From: Hsuehochloa calcarea
Taxonomy: Eukaryota > Streptophyta > Magnoliopsida > Poales > Poaceae
Length of the DNA stretch: 64,000 nucleotides
Assembly: GCA_036346395.1 (NCBI GenBank)
Contig: CM070598.1
Location: 3,951,517 to 4,015,516 of the forward strand
Direction: 5' to 3'
Positions 1-11,500 of this stretch are shown here, piece after piece. The notes beneath the pieces were generated by a model, which saw only the letters and a program-made list of their open reading frames with translations, was not told where the DNA came from and searched no databases. The translations under genes were made by a program, and so were the position numbers. Position 1 is the first letter of the stretch, and each line of letters opens with the position of its first letter.

Positions 1-78
1 AGTCACCAAAAACGAGAGGCACGCGCGCCAAAACATCCGCATGCACTTCCGTCTCACCGTCGCTACAACAGATGGTCA

Positions 79-3000
79 CTATGTCGAGGCAGCAAACCTA
101 CGAGGTGGAGTCCTAGATCGTCGACGTAATGGCCTGGGAAGAAGACAAACTAGTTAGTAAACATTCACTCGTAAATAGCAATATCAACAGAATAACCTGA
201 ATTCGGCTTGCACAATACAGATCTGTATGCTTTATAAATATAAGAGGATTGAGAGAAAAGTCCCAAATCTACCACACACATGTTGCACAGTACAGAGCTG
301 TATGCTTTATAAATATAAGAGGATTGAGAGAAAAGTTCCAAGTCTACCACACACATGCATGGATAAGGCATCTAGGGAAAGTAAAGCATTGCACTGGCTA
401 CAGTTTAGATCAGGCAATACCATAGCTTAAATAACACTTCCTTAACACTAGAAAACAACAGGATCTCCCGAGAAATGAGCGAGAGTGGACTCAACAAAAA
501 ATTTCTTCTTTGATACCATTAACCTAGACTGATTACTGAAGCAGTTTATTTGCAGTCTACTCATGAACCTAGGAGAACATAAAGACTTATGCTCCCACGA
601 AGATAAACTCCTAGTTCCCACCATCAATTATGGAGGGAGTTGGAAAAGGAGAAGGGAAACTAGCACCGCTGCATGACTTAGCATTTCAATCCACCAGAGT
701 ACCGGACCAAATGTGATAGCCTGAGGTCACCAATGCTGAATCTTCTCCAGGAAAGACATAACTTGTGTAGTTACGTTCCAGGTTATTAGGTTTACAGAAG
801 AAGCCTTATTCATGTATGGAATCTGGATGCACTACTGATGCAAATCAGCAAGACAAACCGAACAAACAAACATAAACTAAAAAATAGCTACCAAATAATT
901 AAAAAACTATGTTATAGATCTTGCTGCAAGAAGTTCAGGACAGGACATTTATAAGGATAAATATTTTGGACAAAATTGCATTATAGAATCTAGATACATG
1001 GCACAAAAACAAGAAATTATCTGGTAATGAGCTTGTGGGCCAAATGAAACACCATGTCAACTTAACACAGAGAGTTACCACAGAAAATGCAGAGCAAAAG
1101 CATGGTTAATAAACGCACCTTTTACTCATGAGCTTCTGTAAAGGACCCCTGTTGAATGCCCAATCAACATAGATAGTCTTTGTTAACAGCTGTGTCCCAT
1201 TCATTGCTTTGATCGCGGTTTGTGCTTCCTCAAAACTTTCATATTCAATCAATGCATATCCCTGTTGAACAGAAAACCCAGGTGTGGACAGAAATTTGAG
1301 AGCTTTGTGAGAAACAAAAATACATAATTCAAATTGAACTGCAAGCTACTCTTACTGAACAAATAAGGGATTATTCTTCCCTCCCACCCTGCCTCCCTCC
1401 CACTCTCTATGAGGAAAGTAAGTGTAACCGATAATCTTCACCATGTGTACCTCTACAGTGAGTTCATTCCTGCTAAAACCACAGCTGAAGGTACATAGCA
1501 GACTGCCTTCCAGAAATAGTAGTTTACAATAAAACTATTTACTTTCATATTGGGTCCCTGTCTCAAGAAAACATATTTCATGGCATTCCCCAAATCCCAA
1601 GAACTGTATAACAAAACAATCAGAAATTCAAAAAGTTTTTTACTTAGATGTAAGAATGTGTTAGACACTAACTAATATTGGATCACTGTAATTTTGGGCA
1701 AATTATAAAGGTATATATTCTTTGCAGCTAAAGCTTTCACCAGGAGATGGGCACCAAGTGGATGCAATGTATTTGGGAATTGGAACTAGTGTGCTCATTC
1801 ATCATGAACACAGCAAATCACCAATGCCAGATAATCCCAACACCTTTCTTAACCCTGACCATGCGAACCTTCAGTGATGCCTATATCATTTGTACTCTGC
1901 AAGCGAGTGCAATGAGGTGCCACACCATGGTCTGCAAATTAGGCCATACAGCACTAGCAACTAAGTCTGGCAGAACAAAAATTCACAACGTTCCTCACTT
2001 AATATTAACTTATTAAGACAAACAGTTTCTACTAAATTACAACAGTGGAGAACCCTGGCTACACATCAGGTACATGACTTCTACAACACCTGCTCCAAGC
2101 TCTCCCCTTATCAATATATTATCCTATATTAATTGCCCTTCAGAACCTTAAATTATAAGAGGTGCAATTTTACCATTATAACCAAAGATATTATTAATTT
2201 TATCACGTAAATAACTCCTGTAGATCAATTACCAAATGTGTAATCCAATTTTAGCATGCTAAAACCAAAGTTGAAGTAAATCACCTAAATAACACGAGAA
2301 ACAAGAAGAATGTCAATCCTGACAAGTTAACCAAGTCCACACTGAAGAAAGGCAATGACCAGTTATGCAACTCAAGGAACACCATTTCATATGAATATCT
2401 GTAAAGCATAAGGTTGTTCCTAAACAGCATATCTTGAATTTTTAATTGTTCTGTTAAAGGTCCCTCAAGAAATTTTTTCTGCTAATCAAAAGGTTCGACG
2501 ATATGATCCTAAGACAAGATATCCAAATATACAGATAGCTAGATCACTCAGTGCACAACGATTTACCATTTCAGCAGGACCTCATACATCTAAACATCAC
2601 AGAAACAGGACAAAATCTCAACCTAACAAGAACACATATATTAAACAGAACAAAACTTCAGTGGAAAAGACGGAATTATGCTTGTAGGAACCTCTTGGCG
2701 CCTATTTTGAAAGAACTGCCAGCCCACACCAAGAAGCACATGCAGAAAATAGTGAGAAGAGCTAAAAATGAATTTAAGAGAGTATATGCTGGGAAAAAAT
2801 TCACGGCCGGTAACCGCCGGTTACCGGTTACCGGCCGGTTTTCCCGGGTTTTGCAAGTTCAAATTTCGGTTGATTTTTAAGCAAATTCAAACAAAATTCA
2901 ACCGGGTTTTTCCCGGGAAACCGGTAACCGGCCGATTACCGTTCCCGCCCCCTGCCAGGATTCGGTCTGGTACCTTTTTTCCTGAGTATATGCACTAGTG

Positions 3001-6000
3001 TTAAATTAATTTAGAAGTTGACTGTCATGGGCATGGGCCCAGGGAGCCACAGCCCATTAGGAGGCTGCATGTGAAGAGATGCAGAGTGAACAGTATCATT
3101 GATTGTAGCAATACTGTACATGAAAGGTACCCTAGTACTGTAGCATTGGGATTATGGAGGGATAATCTTCCCCAATAAGAATATTTATTTCCTTAAATAG
3201 ATGATTAGTTTTCTTGTATATGGATTAGGTAATTGGAAAGGTTATCTATTAGTTAGGAAGGTCATCATTTTGATTGATTTTATCCATAATTGTTAGAAGA
3301 GCCCTCTATATAGGAGGTCTATTGTAATCGTTGGTATTAAACAATGAGCATACAATAGTCTAAGTTTCAATCCTCCTCGTCTCCCCAATCTATAGTCTTC
3401 CCTCTCCCCTAGCAGTTGACGCCACCCGGCTATCCTCCCGGTGATGTTTACCCCTATGATTTAAGAATCATAACAACTTGATATCAGAGCCACCACCATG
3501 ACTTCTGCTGCTAAGAATTTCAAGGCCATGAGGGCCACCCTCAACAAAATGAGTGTCGGCGTAGATGACATGAAAGCCATCTTGATAGACATGGCGGCTA
3601 TGGTGGCCAAGCTGGTGAAAAAGGAGGACAAGAAGGCACGGGCAGCTGCTGCTGTGCAATCTGCACCGCCGGAGGCATCTCAGATTTCGCTGACGACTTA
3701 CCCATCATCAACCTCACTACTCGTGGTTGCACAAATGGTGTCCTCACCGAGGAAGAAGGCTGCTTCCCAGCGGCCATCTTCTCCATGCAGCCAGCCGACA
3801 ACGTGCCTTCATAGGTGCGGGCCGTGGCGAGAGTCAGGACCACGCCGACGTCGTGTTCTACCAACCACCGGTGGGAAGAGCATTGCTGCTGCCTCGCGCT
3901 GCTTGTCCATGCCGTCGGCATCTCCTGCAACGTCAAGACACGCCAAGGGACCGCAATCCTCACTGTTGTCCATTGGATTGTTGCTGATCCTCTTCTATGC
4001 GACGCTCCGCCGACGCCACCACCTCTCGTCGACATGGGGCACCTCAGGTTGCAGCCATGGCCGCCACCCTGCAGCTCGAGGACGAGCTGCTCATTCGGTA
4101 GGTGTGAAGTGTCATGGGCATGGACCCAGGGGAGCCACAGCCCATTAGGAGGCTGCGTGTGAAGAGATGCAGAGTGAACAGTACCATGTGACTGTAGCAA
4201 TACTGTACATGAAAAGTACCCTGGTACTGTAGCATTGGGATTATGGAGGGATAATCTTCCCCAATAAGAATATTTATTTCCTTAAATAGTTGATTAGTTC
4301 TCTTGTATATGGATTAGGTAATTGGAAAGGTTATCTATTAGTTAGGGATATTATCTATTAGTTATAAAAGTCATCTATTAGTTAGGAATGTCATTATTTA
4401 GATTGATTTTATCCATAATTGTTAGAAGAGCCCTCTATATAAGGAGGCATATTGTAATAGTTGGCATTAAGTAATGAGAATACAATAGTCTAAGTCACAA
4501 TCCCCTTCGTCTCCCTAATCTATAATCTTCCCTCTCCCCTAGCAGCCGACGCCACCCGACTATCCTCCCGGTGATATTTACCCCTATGATCTAAGGATTA
4601 TAACAACTTTTGTGTTCAAGAAATCACATTTAGCATATCAAACACTTCATGCCCTTGTGATTATTTTCTGATTGTGCGGTCCCATGGGAAGCACTTAACT
4701 GCCGCACACCACATGATAGACAAGCTACCATTCACATTGACCCTAAACAGGACCACTTCAAGAATAAATTTTAGTACAGACCAGTAAACATAGCTTCATG
4801 TCTAACATTATCAGTACAGTGTTTGCTGTCGGTGTGGGTTAGCAGTTTGCATTGCATTTTTTTCCAACAAACAAGAAAGAACCTCATTTAAGCTTCCAAG
4901 AGTAAAGCTATCAAATTACCTTGGAATATCCAGTGCGACGTTCCAGATTGAAATGCAAGTCCTTGACATGACCAAAATCACAGAAAACATTGTACATATC
5001 ATCTTCTTCTGCATCTTCTTTGACTCCCGAGACAAGTATTATCCATCCTTCAATAGCTACGAATTAAAAAAAATCATTAATACTGTTAGTGAAATGATCA
5101 ATGAACAATATAAGCATGAGAAGTAGACTATCACTATACCAATAGAGAATCAATTATAATAAGTATGAGAAATGAAAACAAATATAGCACAACCACATAG
5201 ATCTGCATGAAATAGAACCTACCACCGGTGGCCAAGCAAAACTGCAGTTATTTTGTTATCCATGCTGGTTTACCAAGTATACAAAAAAAACTAGGATGCA
5301 TTTCACCAGGGACTAACTGGAAGAACTAGCATGCAATGCAAGTTCCTGAGTGCAGAAAAATGCCAAGCAATTATTTTTGAAATTTTGCACTGACATAATT
5401 GCTTACCTAGTACATTTACACGAATATAACCAGAATGCCATGGGCAAGCAGACAAGCAACACAGTGGAAAACAAAAGAAGCATAGCGCCGTACTGCATTG
5501 GATTAATCGCTACTATTACATTGCGTTGTCTTACAAAATTTATTCAGAAACACGTCCTTGTTCTGTGCTCAATTATGTAGTTTGTCCTTGTGTTGATGTA
5601 TTAATCCACAAGTCCAAAAGAAACTAACAACCACATTTTCAAGTAATACAAATAAGTAAAACTGGCAGAGAAAATACAGTTCCTTTCAAACAGAATGGTG
5701 TCAGACTGCATTTATGAGGCACAAGTACAACCCACAACAAACAAAGGAGGTGGATTCAAACAAACAAGGGGGGCATTATTCAAACAAACAGTTCATAGTG
5801 CATTTACTTACTTGATCGTTCCATTAAAACACTGTGATCCTGTCTTTACCTGCTAAAACAATCACATGTTTGCTGCTAGGAAATGCAGTTTAGTTAGAGT
5901 AGTCACAAAATTTATTTAGTTATCCCTCGACATCACAGTTCAATTGCGGCATTTAATGTTATTGTCTCAAATACTTCCAAGACATTTGGCATTTCCTGTA

Positions 6001-6822
6001 AATCATTACCAATTCTAGCTCCTGGTGGCTACTAGACGATCGAACATACAACCCAGTAAACAGAATAAAGTCATTCTGAATTTGAATTATTTATCACAGG
6101 GCAACCGCACGTCATCGCACAATTTTCCTCCCTCTGACCAGCAGTTCACGCTGCTGCTCTAAACTAATTTGCATCGTTTATTCAATGCTCTCACACTTGC
6201 CCCCTCCTTTCAATATGATTGTATATTGCTACAGAAGAACAATGATGGGGGAAAAGGCAGTTCTCAGCATGCATAATCACGTAATAACAAATCAACAATA
6301 CACCACCAGGGATTTAGTTTCGATTGTCAGTCTGAAACATCAAACGGTCCGAATTCCTCGAGCGATTTCGAAATCCTACAACCACAAGCAGGTGTGCGCA
6401 TGAAACCGAACAGCACTCCTTTCAAAACAAGCACACCCGAACCAAAAACCCTAAACCCTGACGAAAAATCACCAACCACGAACCCTAGCTTACCAAATCC
6501 CTCACGAATATCCACGAAACCAACTGCTAAGTAGCACGCAAACCCATCTAAAATGGTACAAAACCCTGAAAACCAAAACCCCAGACTTGATCACGCCAAA
6601 AAAATGGCTGCGTAAGGGGTTCTCACAGCGCTGTGGGCCGTGCCCGGAATTGCCGGCGTCGGCGGCGTCTGAGAGGGAGTCGAAGCGGTCGCGGCTGGAG
6701 GCGAGGATGGAGGGGCTGCGGCCGAGGAGGCGGCCGCGGGTGCGCACCACGGCGAGGGAGACGATGTGGGGCACGGGGAGCGCGCGGGCGTCACGGCCCC
6801 CGGCCTGATCGTCCTCGTCCAT
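79..6822 (-). CDS. Y14: Y14 / RBM8A, RNA-binding core protein of the exon junction complex
   Basis: Four exons read on the minus strand: 6822-6627, 5056-4920, 1261-1119 and 133-79. They join in phase (196+137+143+55 nt) to 176 residues. The acidic N-terminus runs into GPQRSIEGW. One RRM follows, with the RNP2-like stretch IILVSGV and the RNP1-like stretch GYALIEYE. The tail is rich in Arg/Ser (RRRSRTPPRR), which in Y14 is a phosphorylated SR-like segment. Y14 pairs with Mago; the heterodimer is deposited upstream of exon junctions with eIF4A3 and takes part in mRNA localisation and NMD. All junctions are GT-AG. The start is taken at the only ATG in frame upstream of the RRM. An acidic stretch resembling the usual Y14 N-terminus (DVEFVDFDQDDEDA) continues upstream of it without an in-frame ATG; see findings. 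Intron 2 is swollen by two transposons. Confidence 0.92.
2790..2983. mobile_element. MITE in Y14 intron 2, 10 bp target duplication
   Basis: A 194 bp element is bracketed by a perfect direct repeat GAGTATATGC (2780-2789 and 2984-2993). Its ends are short inverted A/T runs (GGGAAAAAA at the left, TTTTTTCC at the right). The interior is strongly palindromic, built from GGTAACCGGCCGG-type words either side of an AT-rich centre. A 9-11 bp duplication is usual for Mutator-like elements and 8 bp for hAT, so the superfamily is open. It has no coding capacity. Confidence 0.7.
3023..3475 (+). repeat. 5' LTR (453 bp) of the Y14-intron element
   Basis: It starts TGTCATGGGC and ends ATAACA. It contains a TATA-like CTCTATATAGGAGG near 3303, suited to a promoter, and shares nearly its whole length with 4110-4605. 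Confidence 0.85.
4110..4605 (+). repeat. 3' LTR (496 bp) of the Y14-intron element
   Basis: It matches 3023-3475 but is about 43 bp longer because an ATCTATTAGTTA-type segment near 4330-4395 is present three times instead of twice. Confidence 0.85.
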
Positions 6823-6950
6823 GGCGTCTTCGTCGTCCTGGTCGAAGTCGACGAACTCCACGTCCTCCGCCGCCGCCGCACGTCCCCATCGCCGCTCTCG
6901 CAGCAGCAGCCGCCACCATTGGATTGGGGAGCGAGAGAGGGAGAAAGCAA

Positions 6951-8523
6951 GGGAGAGTGGAGTGGGAGAGAGCGAGGTTAGTGCGGAGGTGGCGACGTGA
7001 GGGTCTTATAATGGCGATAACTACAAATTAAACGTGATTAGGAGGGCAATGAGTTGGTAATTACTGGGGAGATTTGCGTAATGATCCCTACCGATTTCAT
7101 CAGGGAGCGCCTGGACGTCATACGCTTTCCCACCGTTAAATCTTAGGTTAGGATACTGGTGACGGGGCTTATGACATCTGTAGTTGCAGTATGCTTCCAT
7201 GGACGAGGCGTTGGGAGGGAGATGGCGATCTTCGGCCGCTGTTGACTTGCCGGAGCTCTAACTTGTCAGAGTAGGAGGGAGTGAGTGATGACGAGGAGTC
7301 GGACGGTGCTTCGTGAGACGTTCACAATAAATTTAAAATAAGGCGTAATATCAATTCGATGAATATGTAATAAAATCTTCCAAAATTGCAACAACAAACA
7401 CAAACTAACATCAACTACACCGAAAACGAATCATGATGTAACACATAAGAACTCTCATGCAATATCAACAAAAAAATATTGTAACAAAATAAAACTTCCT
7501 GCGCAACAAATCAACAAAATTGATGTAACAAAAAAATATTGTTGTTGCAACAAACGAAAAAGACAATTACAACAAAATAGTAACTCTGGTTGCATCAACC
7601 ATTTTATAGATGCACGTAAGTATGCGACATTCAAGAAAACATTTGCAACAACTTGATTTAACTATTGCAACAATTGACACAAGCATAGATGAGGAGATGG
7701 CAATCGACCACACCACTGTCTCGTCGCCACCGCGAAAGACCCATTGATGTCATCGTTGTTGGCCCTTGAATGAGCGGCGCTGGTACGACATGGGTAGCCT
7801 CCGCTAGTGTTAGAGTGCTAACAGCAAAAACGCGCCCAATCGACGTCTGTGGATCTCCATTGGCCTCGATGATGCTCGTGGAGGCCACGCCTGGTGGTGG
7901 GACTCGGCTCACCCCAACGCTTACGGGGAGGCCACGGCGGCGGCGGATGCTCCCCAATGACAACAGAGCTCAGCCATGCATAGAGAAAGAGAGGAGGAAG
8001 GAGCTCACGTGCTTGCGCATGGGGGAGAGACTTAGCTATAGCTTGCTAGAGAGCTTGACGGCGATGGCTTGGCCAGAGCAGCCGAGAAAGACCCATGGAT
8101 GGGGAGTGAAAAATGATTGGATGACTAATGGAAACCTCTGCTCGTAACCTTGTGTAGCTTTGGTTGCAAAAAATACGCAGGGAGATAAAAATAATCAGCA
8201 TGATAAGGTCTAACTAGCGGTAGAGATGCGACAGGAAAGTGCAGAACGCGGACAACTAGATAGAGTAGTCGTCCGATTTTTTTTCCTGTTGCGTAGAACG
8301 CACGGCCCGTATCAACGTATCATTACGTAGAACGCACGGCCCGTATCAACGTATCATTACCCATTTCATTAACTCGAAGCAAATAATTAGAATAGATGGG
8401 TTCCTAGGTTGATCCATCCGATCGGGAACGGACGGTTCAGATGATATCCCATTCTCTCCCTGAGCTTTCTTCCTCTATACAAAGAAAAGAAGTAAGGAAC
8501 ACCGATCCGTCTAGACTCCAGAG
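6951..8523. promoter_or_regulatory. Shared upstream region of divergent Y14 and RING genes
   Basis: About 1.6 kb separates the Y14 5' end from the RING ATG. No gene with recognisable domains was found in it. Around 7320-7660 it is A/T-rich with repeated CAACAAA words; 7700-8150 is moderately GC-rich with overlapping open frames on both strands that look fortuitous. The end nearest Y14 is GC-rich with CGG/GCC runs, as in grass 5' UTRs. Any promoter function is inferred from position only. Confidence 0.4.
8292..8359. repeat. 34 bp exact tandem duplication
   Basis: The 34 bp unit starting CGTAGAACGCACGGCCCG occurs twice head to tail (8292-8325 and 8326-8359), 165 bp upstream of the RING start codon. 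Confidence 0.85.
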
Positions 8524-11500
8524 ATGGCCGCCTCCGCCTCCTCCTCCTCCTCCTCCTCCGGTAGTAGCCGCAATAACCCGGGGGTGCCGGCGGCGGCTGC
8601 GACGGAGAACGCTGCTTGTGCTTGCCCCATCTGTCTCGAAGCCTTCAAAGACGAAGCCTACCTCGACACCTGCTTCCGTAAGTCTCCTCGTCCTCGTCCT
8701 CCAAATTCCCTCTAATCTCTTGATCAAGTTCCGATGTTAAGATTGCTTCCGTTCGATGGAATCTTACTAACTGAGCATGAACTCTAGAATTTCGCTGGAA
8801 TTTGATTTTGGGGTAGAATTTTACACGACTCTTACTCAAAGTAAAGGGCAAAGGCTGTAGATTTCTGCAATATTGCATGATGGTCCTGTTCTTCTTTAGC
8901 TACTGGGCTTCCTAGTTTTCTTCGCGGATGCAAGAAACACTTTGTGGGGATTTGGACAGAGATTTCCTGTAGTTAGAAATCACCGTTTGGAACTTCTTTG
9001 TTCAAGATCCCATCTGAGTTCTGAGCATCATAAGTTCATAACTGCTTCTGCAGATTCATTTTGTTACAAGTGCATATCTCAGTGGGTAAAGATTGTGGCG
9101 AGCAAGCATGCGGAACCTTTGTCCTCAGTGAGATGTCCCCTTTGCAAGGTGAACCCACTTTTGTTGCTTCTCTAATAGCAGGCTTATAGATGCTCCACAA
9201 TAGAGTTGGGCAAGTTCTGTTTATCTAACAACATTCGCACTACATTTGCTCGGTTCAACCTTTTGTCATACTGAAGCGCATACTGAGAGCAGCCATTTGC
9301 TCCTGTACCCCATTAAGACCTTAAAAAAATAAAGTAGTGCAACTGTGCAAGTTCGATTAGTTTTCATGTGCTGTTAAAAAGTGCAGTTGGTTGGATACCC
9401 CCAAAATATTCATTCCTGAAGACAATGCTTTTGGAGGTGATAAGACTTCACTGTTGGAGATTGGGAAATTAGCTTCAAGTGTTTTCTGGCAAAGATTAAA
9501 TGTGACAACCATATCAGCAATTAATTTTTGGTGCGCTGATTCTCAGTCTCTCAGTACCCTTTTCTATTGACAAGCTTAGTGAACTTGACTAGCTATTATT
9601 TTGCCTGAGACTTAGCGCTGGTCTTGATCATATGTATCCCTGTGACATTTGCAGACCGATAATGTATCTATCATACATTGTTTTGATGGTGAATCATTTG
9701 AGCGGCAGTACATAAATCAGGACCCCAGGAAGAGGTCTTGCTCCCATTCCCCTTCCCTTAATCTGGTTGTGCACGGCTGCTTTCTGCAGTCGATATTCGT
9801 GAGCGGACATTTATTTGTTTGCTGAGATGGAGACCTTTTATATGTCTATCTTCTCATTGTAAACTAAAACTTGTTCTTACATGTATGAATAAGTATATTA
9901 ATCTTACTTTTCTTTTGGTGCAGACATCTTTCAGATGCACATGAGTTGATATCACAATTCTATAGCACAAGAGGTTGTCAAGAGTGTTGTATATTCTCTC
10001 CCTCTCTATTTTCTCTCTCTTAGCTCATGTAGCCTATGAGGTTTATGTAATCTTCTCTATATATACTCTCCAATTAATGAATAAGATGTATAGTTGTGAA
10101 TAGCAAAATCACTCTCTCTATTTTTCTAAGTTGTGAATAGTAAACTACTCTCTCTATTTTAAGTTGTGAATAGTAAATCACTCTTTTTTTTAACATGCTA
10201 TCAGAGCCCCTAGTTCCACCACCGCCGCCATCTTCTGCTTGCGAGGTCTTCTTTTCACTCGGGCTGGCGGACCTGAGCCGCTCTCCTCTGCCTCCGGATC
10301 GGCGCCTACACCACCTTCGCTCACCATACCAAGCCGCTCTCCTCTGCTTCCGGATCGGCGCCTGCACCATCTTCGCTCACCTCAAGACTTCAAGCACCAC
10401 CTCTGCCTCAAGCAGCTCCTCTGCCTCCGGATCTGCCCGCGCATCGTCGATCTGCGCCGGCGCCGCCTCGTCTGCCTCGTCACCTCAAGCGCCGACCCAT
10501 CTCAAGTGCCGACGCCGCCTCACCTTCCCTCACCTCCGGGTCTGCGTCGAGCTCGCGTCGCGCAGTCGATCTGCGCCGTCGAACTGTGCCTCCTCCAGAG
10601 TTGCTCTAGATCCGCGCCTCCTCCAGAACTGCCCGCTCGTGGTTTCTCTGCGACGCTGGTTTCCTTCGATGCCAGTGTTACCAATCGCCTGGAGGACGCC
10701 ACGCTACCGAAGACCTTGCTCTTCGTTATTGCTTGATCTTTACTGCTCTTTGGTATTGCTTGCCTCCTGATCCTTACTACCACTGCTACTGTGCTACTGT
10801 GTTGTTTACTGTTACTGTGCTACTGTGTTGTCTGTTGTTGATTGCTTACTGTTGTGTGGTTCTGGTTCATGAAGTTGACAATATCCGACTCAATGTTTAA
10901 GGGCAGTTCATCTCTCTGTTCACAGACGTCAAACTCGATTGGTTGAACTACCGAGCATGGGTTTTCTCAGTCAGACTACTCTTAGGGGTTATGGTTTGAC
11001 CTCTCATTTGACTGACGATCCTCCTGATCCAAAGAAGATTGATGTCTAGGTAGTAAAAGGCTTGGCGGAAAGAGGATGATCGTGTCATGACTGACCTTGT
11101 TTTGAGTGTTGATGCCCCTTTGAGGATGAGTTTTGAGTATCATACTTCAGCCAAGCAGATGTGGACATTGTGGATTTCATGGGGATATGCTCCAGATCTT
11201 AGGATGATGTGACAATTGGCAATGGCGTTTACGGTTTGTCGTTTCACGCGTTTTCGACAAAGTGGCAGGCTTACTGGACAGGGGCGGTCCGACCGGTCCT
11301 TGCACGGCGGTCCGACCGGTCCCAAATCGGTCGGACCGGCCATGTGGGCGATCGGACCGTGACCAAAGTAGCCAAATCGAGTGGGCCAAAAATAGGTGTT
11401 GTAGGCAAGTAAGGGATCCCAATGCACTTGGTCTCATGATTTTGGAGTCTCCATAAAAGTTCTATTGGTTTAAAGTCTCCGAAGGTTTGAATTTGGGAGC

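Larger units (their letters stand above)
3023..4605 (+). mobile_element. Non-autonomous LTR retroelement in Y14 intron 2
   Basis: Two direct repeats beginning TGTCATGGGCATGG and ending ATAACA enclose about 630 bp. A primer-binding-like sequence TGATATCAGAGCC lies just after the left LTR, as in elements primed by initiator tRNA-Met. The interior holds an open frame from 3498 with no recognisable gag-pol domain, so mobility would need help in trans. The element lies opposite to the Y14 transcript. No clear target duplication is visible (TTGAC on the left, ACTTT on the right). Confidence 0.85.

Noticed and set aside
6591..6950. 119-residue minus-strand frame starting MLSPSLAP
   Set aside because: It is a shadow of Y14 exon 1 in another frame; the acidic Y14 frame with consistent splicing is the real one.
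7658..8147. Overlapping open frames as a gene between Y14 and the RING gene
   Set aside because: No domain and no splice-consistent extension; both strands are equally open over a GC-rich patch.
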